From assembly GCA_050289625.1 (NCBI GenBank), contig JBNKGC010000060.1:1-29073 (forward strand): a stretch of 29,073 nucleotides of DNA, given 5' to 3'. The notes beneath the pieces were generated by a model that had not been told where the DNA came from, did not search any database, and worked only from the letters and a program-made list of their open reading frames with translations. The DNA comes from NIC37A-2 sp050289625 (GTDB lineage Bacteria; Myxococcota_A; Polyangia; Polyangiales; Polyangiaceae). Shown one piece after another: positions 16,281 through 22,935 of the stretch; positions within the stretch are counted from its first letter, which is position 1, and each line of letters opens with the position of its first letter. The position numbers were made by a program, and so were the translations under genes.

Positions 16281-17198
16281 ATGGATGCCGAGACCCGGGA
16301 CCGCATCGCGCGAGCCATCGAAAACAACGACGTCATTCTTTTCATGAAGGGCACGCGAACTGCCCCTCAGTGCGGCTTTTCCGCCCGAACCGTGGAGATC
16401 CTGGACTCGCTCGTGCCCGAATACGTGACCGTGGACGTGCTGTCTCACCCCGAGGTGCGGGAAGGCATCAAGGAGTTCAGTTCCTGGCCGACCATCCCGC
16501 AGCTCTACGTCAGGGGCGAGTTCGTCGGCGGCTGCGACATCGTGACCGAGATGTACGAATCGGGGGAGCTGCAGAAGACCCTCGGCGTCGAAAGCACCGC
16601 GCGCCCGGAGCCTCGGGTGACGGTGACCGACCGTGCGGCCGAGGCTTTGAGGGGCGCTCTCCAATCGGGCGAAGAGGTCATCTGCCTGGAAATCGACCGG
16701 GCTTTCCAACCTGGCCTTTCCGTAGGGCCACGCACGGCCGGCGCGATCGTGGTCGAAAGCAACGGCATTTCCGTGGCGATGGATCGCTTGAGCGCAAGCC
16801 GCGGGGACGGGATCACCATCGACTACCTCGACACCCCCGAAGGCCCCGCGTTCAAGATCGACAACCCCAACGAACCGCCGCGCGTCCGCCCCATGACCGT
16901 TCGCGAACTCAAGGAGCGTCTCGATGCGAGAGAAGATTTCGTTCTCGTAGACGTTCGCACGCCGGGGGAGCGCGAGACGGCGCGCATCGAAGGATCGCGC
17001 CTGATGGATACCGAAACGCTGGACGAGCTCATGGCGCTCGAAAAGAGCACCCACCTCGTTTTTCATTGCCACCACGGGCACCGAAGCCAACGAGCCGCGG
17101 AACAATTCACCGCTCAGGGGTTCACGAACGTGTTCAACGTAGTCGGTGGCATCGACGCGTGGTCGCAGGAAATCGATCCGAACGTGCCTCGCTATTAG
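16281..17198 (+). CDS. CGFS glutaredoxin / A-type-scaffold-like / rhodanese fusion
   Basis: 305 residues with three domains. Residues 1-105 are a monothiol Grx4/GrxD-type glutaredoxin with C31-G-F-S34 and the conserved WPTIPQLYVRGEFVGGCDI; this family carries [2Fe-2S] clusters and glutathione. Residues 111-200 align by pattern with HesB/IscA A-type carriers (VTVTDRAAEALRGAL ... GDGITIDYLDTPEGPAFKIDNPN), but the loops that should hold the three ligand cysteines read AFQPGLSVGP and NPNEPPRVRP, so all three are missing. Residues 205-305 are a rhodanese domain with VLVDVRTPGE and the active-site loop HCHHGHRS (Cys263). A role in Fe-S or sulfur-thiol handling is likely. The middle domain probably acts structurally or as a binding platform. 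It is divergent from metH. Confidence 0.9.
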   Translation: MDAETRDRIARAIENNDVILFMKGTRTAPQCGFSARTVEILDSLVPEYVTVDVLSHPEVREGIKEFSSWPTIPQLYVRGEFVGGCDIVTEMYESGELQKTLGVESTARPEPRVTVTDRAAEALRGALQSGEEVICLEIDRAFQPGLSVGPRTAGAIVVESNGISVAMDRLSASRGDGITIDYLDTPEGPAFKIDNPNEPPRVRPMTVRELKERLDAREDFVLVDVRTPGERETARIEGSRLMDTETLDELMALEKSTHLVFHCHHGHRSQRAAEQFTAQGFTNVFNVVGGIDAWSQEIDPNVPRY

Positions 17199-17263
17199 AG
17201 GGTTCACTGATCCGAAGAGCGGCCGTCGATCGTGAGGGCCACCTGCGCCCGAGCGATTGAACG

Positions 17264-17473
17264 ATGGAAGGTTTGCTCTTCGCCCTCGTGCTCCTGTCGG
17301 CCGTCACCTGTCTCCGACGCGGCTACCAGGCACAAGCCGGCGTACTTTCGCTGCTCGCCCTAGCCATCCTGCTGGTTACCATCGACCGAGTGCGCGAGCG
17401 GAGTGGGTCGTTCGCCGACGTCCAGAGCCCGTCGACGAGCCGCTCCGACTCAGCTGCCGTCGGCCTGCCCTGA
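17264..17473 (+). CDS. possible small membrane protein
   Basis: 69 residues. The first 45 are strongly hydrophobic, in two blocks (GLLFALVLLSAVTC and GVLSLLALAILLVTI) separated by a basic RRGYQAQ loop, suggesting a two-helix hairpin, followed by a polar Ser-rich tail. Its last 24 bases overlap the 3' end of the convergent kinase gene. There is only a weak ribosome site. The hydrophobic pattern and initial ATG favour a real gene, but no family is recognised. Confidence 0.4.
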   Translation: MEGLLFALVLLSAVTCLRRGYQAQAGVLSLLALAILLVTIDRVRERSGSFADVQSPSTSRSDSAAVGLP

Positions 17474-19570
17474 GGCGCTCGGGCTCGCTGGGAGCTCGGG
17501 TGACGGTCGCTTTTCCACGGCAGCGATCGTCGCCGACAGGTCGACGTCCTTGCGCCGCAAGCACTCGAAGCAGTCGCCGAGACCCAAAAACCCACAGCCC
17601 TTGGTCGTGCGGAGCGCCTGAAGCTTGCGCAAGCTCCGCTCGTCACCATGCTCTTTGACTTGGGGCAGGAGGTTTCGGAAATCGGAGCAAGCGCGCGCCT
17701 CCTGCAGCTCGAGGGCAACTAGAAGCGCCGGGGATGCGTGTTTGCGGAGCTTTTCGTCCTTCAGGAGTTTCTGCGCGTGGGCGACCGCTTTGGTCATCCC
17801 CGCCTGCCCTTTGTTTTCGCTCCAAATCGAAAACACCAGGTCGGCCCCCGCAGCGCCCAGCGCCTCGACGGCGGTGTCGAGCGCCTGCTCCGCCGAGTCG
17901 CGATCCTCCGCGGCGGCGCGAACATCAGCCAGAAGACGTGAATCGGAAGCCAGATCCTGGTCGGCTTTGACCGCCTTGCCGTAGGCCTCGACGCTAGCGG
18001 AAAGGTGTCTGATTTTCGCGTAGCCGCGGCCGAGAGCGAGCCACTCGCGTGCGCCCCCTTCCTTTTCGACTCGCTTCCTGAGCTCCGCGAGGGCCTCACG
18101 GTCCCCGTCCTCGGCGCCCTCGAGCAACTTCGACAGCTCGGGGTCGAGCACCGCCGTCGCGAGGCGAGCCGCTTTGTCGCCGATGCCCTCACTTTCCACC
18201 TTGGCGACGGCATCATCGCCCGTCGACCCGATGACCAAGGTCAAGAGCATCACGAGCAAGGTACCCGCCGAGGCAAGCCACCACAGCGGCACCTGCCTCC
18301 TTCCCACGGCGATTGGGCGACGGAGCGAAATGACGAGCTCCGTGGGAACGCGGTCCACCAGACTTCGAAGGGTGCTTACGGGACCGGACAGAGCCCCCGC
18401 CGTTGGATCGTCCGCCATGCTGGTGGAAGTCCAGCTGGCTTCCAATTCGCCCAGCGTGTCCGCGAGCTCCGCAGCGCTCTGGATCCGCTTTTCGGGATCT
18501 TTCTCAAGGAGATTTTCCACGAGCGCTCGAAGCGGCTCCGGAACTCGCGAAGGAAGCGGGGGTGGCGGCTCCGTCAAATGCCTCGTCAGGATGACGATCA
18601 GCTCTTCCGCAACGAAAGCGGTCGTTCCCGAGAGCATCTCGTAGAGAATCATCCCGAGGGTGTAGAGATCGGAACGCGTGTCGACGGGCTCGCCCTTGGC
18701 CTGCTCCGGCGACATGTATTCCGGCGTCCCGAAGACCGCCCCGGCCTGCGTGAGCACCGGCTGATCTTCCGAAGATTCGTCGGAGTTCAACTTCGCGATG
18801 CCGAAGTCGAGGACTTTGACGAAGTCCGGGTCGTGCTCGCGACCGACCAGCATGACGTTGTCGGGCTTGAGATCCCGATGCACCACACCGACCGCGTGCG
18901 CCACTGCTAGCGCTTCGGCAATTTGGCGAGCCACGTGCACTGCGCGCAGGGGAGTGAACACTCCTTCGTCGCGCAGGGTTCGCGACAGACTCTTTCCCTC
19001 CACGTACTCGAGGACGAGATAGAAGGCACCATCCTCGAGGCGCCCGAAGTCGGTGGCAGCGGCGACGTTGGGATGCTCGATGCGGGCAGCCGCCACGGCT
19101 TCGCGCTCGAAGCGAGCGACGATCTCGGGCACTGCCGTCATCTCGCGGTGAAGCACCTTGAGGGCCACCGCCTTGCGCATGTGCACATGCTCGGCGCGGT
19201 AGACGGCACCCATGCCGCCCGTTCCGAGCAGGCGTTCGACTCGGTAGCGCTCCGCCAACGTCTGCCCCACGAGGGGGTCGACGTCCTCTGCTTCGGGAGA
19301 AGGGTCGATCGGCTCGCTTGCGACCTGGCGTTCCCGGGCGACCGGTTCGCTGAAGGGGCCTTGGCTGACCGCCGCGACGGAATCCTCAGCTGAATCGCCA
19401 GCGGCATCCGCTCGTTCCGAAGCGGTCGAATGGTCCGCTGCGCTCGTGGACTCACTCTGCCCGGCGTTGCTTCCGCCCTCGGCCGAAGCCGAGGCCGAAT
19501 CGCGCTCCCCGGTCGCGTCGTTGCGAAACAAGGTGTTCGCGCGAGCGTTTTGGTCCGACGGATCGGTCAC
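17450..19570 (-). CDS. membrane-anchored Ser/Thr protein kinase with TPR-like C-terminal half
   Basis: 706 residues from a GTG at 19570. Residues 1-100 are acidic and Ser/Ala-rich, probably disordered. The kinase domain at about 109-375 has the Gly loop GTGGMGAV (116-123), Lys138 (VALKVLH), HRDLKPDN with Asp233, DFG at 255-257 and GTPEYMSPEQ (activation/APE region), so it is a complete PknB-type Hanks kinase. One transmembrane helix lies at 428-449 (PLWWLASAGTLLVMLLTLVI). The C-terminal 250 residues are alpha-helical and TPR-like (WLALGRGYAKIRHLSASVEAYGKAVK), predicted to be periplasmic, with a Cys cluster CGFLGLGDCFEC near the end. It may be a sensor kinase whose ligand binds outside. It lies 64 bases downstream of the SprT-DUF2786 gene on the same strand, so co-transcription is possible. 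Confidence 0.93.
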   Translation of the reverse strand: MTDPSDQNARANTLFRNDATGERDSASASAEGGSNAGQSESTSAADHSTASERADAAGDSAEDSVAAVSQGPFSEPVARERQVASEPIDPSPEAEDVDPLVGQTLAERYRVERLLGTGGMGAVYRAEHVHMRKAVALKVLHREMTAVPEIVARFEREAVAAARIEHPNVAAATDFGRLEDGAFYLVLEYVEGKSLSRTLRDEGVFTPLRAVHVARQIAEALAVAHAVGVVHRDLKPDNVMLVGREHDPDFVKVLDFGIAKLNSDESSEDQPVLTQAGAVFGTPEYMSPEQAKGEPVDTRSDLYTLGMILYEMLSGTTAFVAEELIVILTRHLTEPPPPLPSRVPEPLRALVENLLEKDPEKRIQSAAELADTLGELEASWTSTSMADDPTAGALSGPVSTLRSLVDRVPTELVISLRRPIAVGRRQVPLWWLASAGTLLVMLLTLVIGSTGDDAVAKVESEGIGDKAARLATAVLDPELSKLLEGAEDGDREALAELRKRVEKEGGAREWLALGRGYAKIRHLSASVEAYGKAVKADQDLASDSRLLADVRAAAEDRDSAEQALDTAVEALGAAGADLVFSIWSENKGQAGMTKAVAHAQKLLKDEKLRKHASPALLVALELQEARACSDFRNLLPQVKEHGDERSLRKLQALRTTKGCGFLGLGDCFECLRRKDVDLSATIAAVEKRPSPELPASPSASGQADGS

Positions 19571-19634
19571 AACGCCTAATCCCTACCTCGCGGAACCGGG
19601 TGGCGTCGAGGCGCAAGTGGGCACACTCGAACTC

Positions 19635-20921
19635 CTAACCACCTCGGAGCAGCCTCGGCCCGCCATCACTCGGCCCTTGGCGGATCCCACGGTGGAGCAC
19701 AATCTTGCGCCCTGCCGCGTGGCCCGCCGAATAGGCCGACCCGTCCCCCTGGGTGCGGATTTGAGTACATCGCATGTAGGGATGTCGGCTCCGATAGTAC
19801 CTCTCGAGCTCCGCATCTCCGACCCAGACGAGCCCCTCCGTTTTTGCCTTCTCGCCGTCCTCCGCGAGCTTGTCGCGAAAGCCGCACATCACGCCATAGA
19901 GATACGTCTGGCGCGTCGCGTTCTTTCGAAGGCCCTGCTTCCGCTTGTGAGCCGTCCACAGGCACTCCGCGGTGTGGGTCAGAAAATCGTACACGTACGC
20001 CGCGATCTCCAGGTTCGGAGCGGTGCCGCACACTTCGAGCACGTTTCCGCGCTTTCCGTCCCGCGGGCGCCACGCGGGAACCCAGATCACTTCCACGAAG
20101 AAGTGTTCGCTCAGAATGAGCGCGAGAATGCGCTCCGCAGGACTGCGGCGCCCCTTGGCAGCCCCCAAGTGACGAAAACCGTACGCCCCAGCTTGCGTCG
20201 CGCTTTCGATGTTGTGCCTGAGCATGAGGCGCTGCGCTGCGCTCATGGCCGCTTGGGCCTCGTGGAGGTTGGAGCTTTCCGCGAGCGCCAAGAGCTTGCT
20301 CACTCGTTCCAGCACGCGGGTTTCTTCGCTCGTTCGGTGAGCTCCGTTCGGCACACCGCGCGCCGCAGCGTCAATCCCTCGATCAGAGCAAACCTTCCGA
20401 AACACTTCGCCATGCGCCTTGCCGTCGGGGTTGCCCAGGACTTCGTCGACATACTGGTGCGCCATTTCGTGCTTCAGAACTTCGACGAGAGTTCCCCACG
20501 AGTGCTCTGTCAGAAGGCGTCGGTCGAGCTGGAGGGTTCGTGACGACGGAACCCAGCGTCCAAGGAACCCACGCGCCGACGTGAATTCGAAGGCGGGCGT
20601 CTTCAGCGCGAATCCGAACAGGTTGCCGTTGTACATGCCGAACGTTTCGCGCACCTGACGAATGGTGAGGCGTTCGAGCTCAGCAGAGAGCCGCTCGCGC
20701 TCGACCGAATCGACCTCCCCGTGGTCACGAGCGAACTCGCCTCGCGACTCCGACGAGACGGCGCGTTCCTCGGAGATCTCGCCGAAAGCCTCGGCACCCG
20801 CGGTGCCTTCGGACTTCGCTGTCGGAGTGTCGCGCCCTGGGTGTGGCCGTGTGGGACTCGACTCGCTCACCGCCGCATTCGTGGCGCCACCGAAGTCGAA
20901 AACCAACTGATCTCTTGCCAC
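19635..20921 (-). CDS. SprT-like zinc metalloprotease fused to DUF2786
   Basis: 428 residues from a GTG at 20921 (MARDQLVFDFGG). Residues 1-75 are low complexity. Residues 80-175 look like a SprT/Spartan-type protease: RQVRETFGMYN, TLQLDRRLL, LVEVLKHEMAHQYVDEVLG with zinc ligands His151 and His155 and catalytic Glu152, and KAHGEVF giving the third His170. Residues 203-240 match DUF2786 (ERVSKLLALAESSNLHEAQAAMSAAQRLMLRHNIE). The last 190 residues (FVEVIWVPAWRP, YVYDFLTHTAECLW, YLYGVMCGFRDKL) are the region often seen after DUF2786. Human Spartan cleaves DNA-protein crosslinks; the bacterial role is unknown. A 17-bp palindrome lies 22 bases upstream. Confidence 0.85.
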   Translation of the reverse strand: MARDQLVFDFGGATNAAVSESSPTRPHPGRDTPTAKSEGTAGAEAFGEISEERAVSSESRGEFARDHGEVDSVERERLSAELERLTIRQVRETFGMYNGNLFGFALKTPAFEFTSARGFLGRWVPSSRTLQLDRRLLTEHSWGTLVEVLKHEMAHQYVDEVLGNPDGKAHGEVFRKVCSDRGIDAAARGVPNGAHRTSEETRVLERVSKLLALAESSNLHEAQAAMSAAQRLMLRHNIESATQAGAYGFRHLGAAKGRRSPAERILALILSEHFFVEVIWVPAWRPRDGKRGNVLEVCGTAPNLEIAAYVYDFLTHTAECLWTAHKRKQGLRKNATRQTYLYGVMCGFRDKLAEDGEKAKTEGLVWVGDAELERYYRSRHPYMRCTQIRTQGDGSAYSAGHAAGRKIVLHRGIRQGPSDGGPRLLRGG

Positions 20922-20942
20922 GACTCGATTCTCGTCTGGGCA

Positions 20943-20959
20943 ATGACCGCTCCGGTCAT
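20943..20959. promoter_or_regulatory. 17-bp palindrome upstream of the SprT-DUF2786 gene
   Basis: A perfect inverted repeat atgaccg-ctc-cggtcat, with an A7 run (T7 on the minus strand) two to three bases beyond it at 20962-20968. It sits 22 bases from the GTG start, where a repressor could block transcription or a small RNA hairpin could form near the ribosome site. It does not match a LexA box I recognise. The rest of 20922-21230 holds no gene. Confidence 0.5.
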
Positions 20960-21230
20960 CGCAAAAAAACAGGCGCGGCTGTTGCAGAAGGGTGGCCTCC
21001 CGTAGCCGTTTTGCCCCGCGTCCGGTGTGGGTAAAAGCGGCGGAGGACGATCAAGGCGCCTGCTCCCCGCTGTAAGAGCAGGTCGGATCGCCGTCAAGCA
21101 CTCTGAGCAAAGGTTGCCGCGTGCCCACCGGACCCGACTTCGCGACGACCGCTCGAAACGCCTCGAAACGACAGCAGACCCGCGAGTGACCGGTCGACGG
21201 ACTCGGGCGTTCGCCGGTATCGTGACGCCG

Positions 21231-22253
21231 ATGCGTACCATTGGCTTGGTGATTTGCTCTCTGACCCTCAGCACGCCAGCACTGGCGCAGAACTCCGGTT
21301 GGACCGACGAACCACCGCCTCTTCGAGGGGGCTCTCCCTCGGCCTCCCCAGAGGAACCGAAGACCGGATCCGAGGCGACTGCTCCCAACCCGTCGGAGCA
21401 AACGCCGGCACCAGCGGCAGAGAACGCTCCTGCAGATTCGACCACGTCACCCCCCTCGGCCGCACTGCCCACCGCCGATCCCGCAATCAATACAGCACCC
21501 GCCACAACCGAGGCCGAAAGCCCGCCCCCGCCGCCACCAGCAGTCGGTGAGCCGACGAGTCCGGCGCCCCCTCCTCCCATTCAATACGCAGCGCCGCCAG
21601 CTGCCCCGCCGCCGGTTGAAGGTGCCGAAAGCGCCATGGTCCCGAACGAGACGGAGGGGCGTAAGCCTTGGGAGATCAACATCGGTCTCGGATTCGGCAA
21701 CGCAGTTTGCGCTCGCGAGGACGAGGCCGGTCAATGCCCCGTCGACGGAGCCGGCACTTTCTATGTCGGTGGCGGCTATCGCTTCACTCCCAACTGGGCG
21801 ATCGGTCTCGAGCTGGCAGCTTGGGGCTACGAGGTACGCGACGAGTGGCGGGGGCAGATCACTGAAGACTTGTCGGAAGAGCCCCGCTTCGGCTCGAGCT
21901 ACCTGGCAATTTACGGGCGCTGGTATTGGTTCGATCGAGGCACGATGGACCCCTACCTGCATTTCGGTCTCGGCGCCGGCAGCTTCCAGGGCGAAGCGAA
22001 GAGTGAGACCGACGAGTACAAGACCGTTGCAAGCGGTTGGGTGTTGCCTTTCGGCATCGGCATCGACTGGCAGGTCGCTGAGGTGTTCAAGCTGGGACCT
22101 CAGCTGCTCGCCTACTTTCACAAGTCGACTCGCATCTGCGAGACGCTGAGCGGCGACGAAACCTGTCGCGATCCGGGCACGGACTCGAACGGCGACCCCG
22201 AAGGTCGTGCGTTGCCGTGGCGCCTGAACGTTCAGGGAAGCTTCACCTTCTGA
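21231..22253 (+). CDS. outer-membrane beta-barrel protein with Pro-rich linker
   Basis: 340 residues from the ATG at 21231, which begins a Sec signal (MRTIGLVICSLTLSTPALA, cleavage before QNSG). The frame upstream has Arg-rich non-homologous sequence and is rejected. Residues 20-125 are Pro/Ala/Glu/Thr-rich and disordered. From about 145 there are alternating amphipathic strands (WEINIGLGFGNAV, FYVGGGYRFTPNWAIGLELAAWGY, SYLAIYGRWYWF, YLHFGLGAGSF, VLPFGIGIDWQ), the pattern of an eight-strand OmpA/OmpW-type barrel. The protein ends in aromatic Phe (GSFTF), the usual BAM recognition end. The Cys residues in two loops may form disulfides. Specific function is unknown. A terminator-like hairpin follows at 22385. 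Confidence 0.85.
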   Translation: MRTIGLVICSLTLSTPALAQNSGWTDEPPPLRGGSPSASPEEPKTGSEATAPNPSEQTPAPAAENAPADSTTSPPSAALPTADPAINTAPATTEAESPPPPPPAVGEPTSPAPPPPIQYAAPPAAPPPVEGAESAMVPNETEGRKPWEINIGLGFGNAVCAREDEAGQCPVDGAGTFYVGGGYRFTPNWAIGLELAAWGYEVRDEWRGQITEDLSEEPRFGSSYLAIYGRWYWFDRGTMDPYLHFGLGAGSFQGEAKSETDEYKTVASGWVLPFGIGIDWQVAEVFKLGPQLLAYFHKSTRICETLSGDETCRDPGTDSNGDPEGRALPWRLNVQGSFTF

Positions 22254-22354
22254 CAGATGCCCCGCTGCGCCCGTTCGCTCCCGTGTCAGAATCTCAGGAG
22301 CGACGAACGGTTTTCCGTTTGTCGCGACCGAACAAGCAACCGGAGCGCCGATTC

Positions 22355-22732
22355 GTGCAGCATGACGAAGCAGAGCCCGCGAAAACCGCCCCCTCGCAAG
22401 AGGTGGGGGGCGGTCTTCGCCGGCGCCAACGAGGCAAGCCGATCGGCGCTCCAGGAGGCAAGCGCAGGGGACGCGTGGGCGAGCTCTACGCGGCGTGGAG
22501 ATTCCTCAGGAACCGCGAATCGGGCATACCGACCAAGCTCCTGTGCCTCCTTTCGGTCCTTTACGTGGTCGTTCCGACGGACGCCGTCTCTGATCTCCTT
22601 CCGGTCGTCGGATGGCTGGACGACGTGGGTGTGGTGGCTTTCGCGAGCGCCTGGCTACTGCGCAAGTTCCGCAACTCCCCGGCGGGTGAGAGGCTGGAAG
22701 ACGCCGCTTCCGAAGGGCCCAACGACGATTGA
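22355..22732 (+). CDS. YkvA-family (DUF1232) small membrane protein
   Basis: About 125 residues from the GTG at 22355, which has GGAG nine bases upstream; a later GTG at 22475 (86 residues) is a real alternative because a terminator-like hairpin lies inside the first 20 codons. The conserved part is the DUF1232 signature: IPTKLLCLLSVLYVVVPTDAVSDLLPVVGWLDDVGVVAFASAWL, which corresponds to the family's YLLSPIDLIPDFIPVLGYLDD pattern, with one to two hydrophobic helices. The N-terminal extension is basic and unconserved. The family's function is not established. Confidence 0.75.
   Translation: MQHDEAEPAKTAPSQEVGGGLRRRQRGKPIGAPGGKRRGRVGELYAAWRFLRNRESGIPTKLLCLLSVLYVVVPTDAVSDLLPVVGWLDDVGVVAFASAWLLRKFRNSPAGERLEDAASEGPNDD
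22385..22414 (+). terminator. imperfect hairpin downstream of the beta-barrel gene
   Basis: accgcccc (22385-22392) pairs with ggggcggt (22407-22414), with an inner ctc/gag and a gcaa tetraloop; gtgg is bulged. It is preceded by gaaaa and followed by cttcg. It is 132 bases after the barrel stop codon and would terminate that transcript, but it falls within the putative 5' part of the YkvA-family gene. Confidence 0.4.
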
Positions 22733-22935
22733 TCGACGATCGAAACGCGGCGGCGGCAACTGGCCTTCCATCTCGACCATCCGCTCGCAGGCCGTGCGAA
22801 TTCCGGAGCGTCAACCCCCTGGCCGGAGCGTCTCCAACCGGCTCTGCGTGGCGGAGTCTGAGCGCTCCCGCAAGTCCTCCTCACGCCACGATTTCCGGTG
22901 AGGTGTCGGAGAGATACGGTGTAGGCTGCTCCGCG

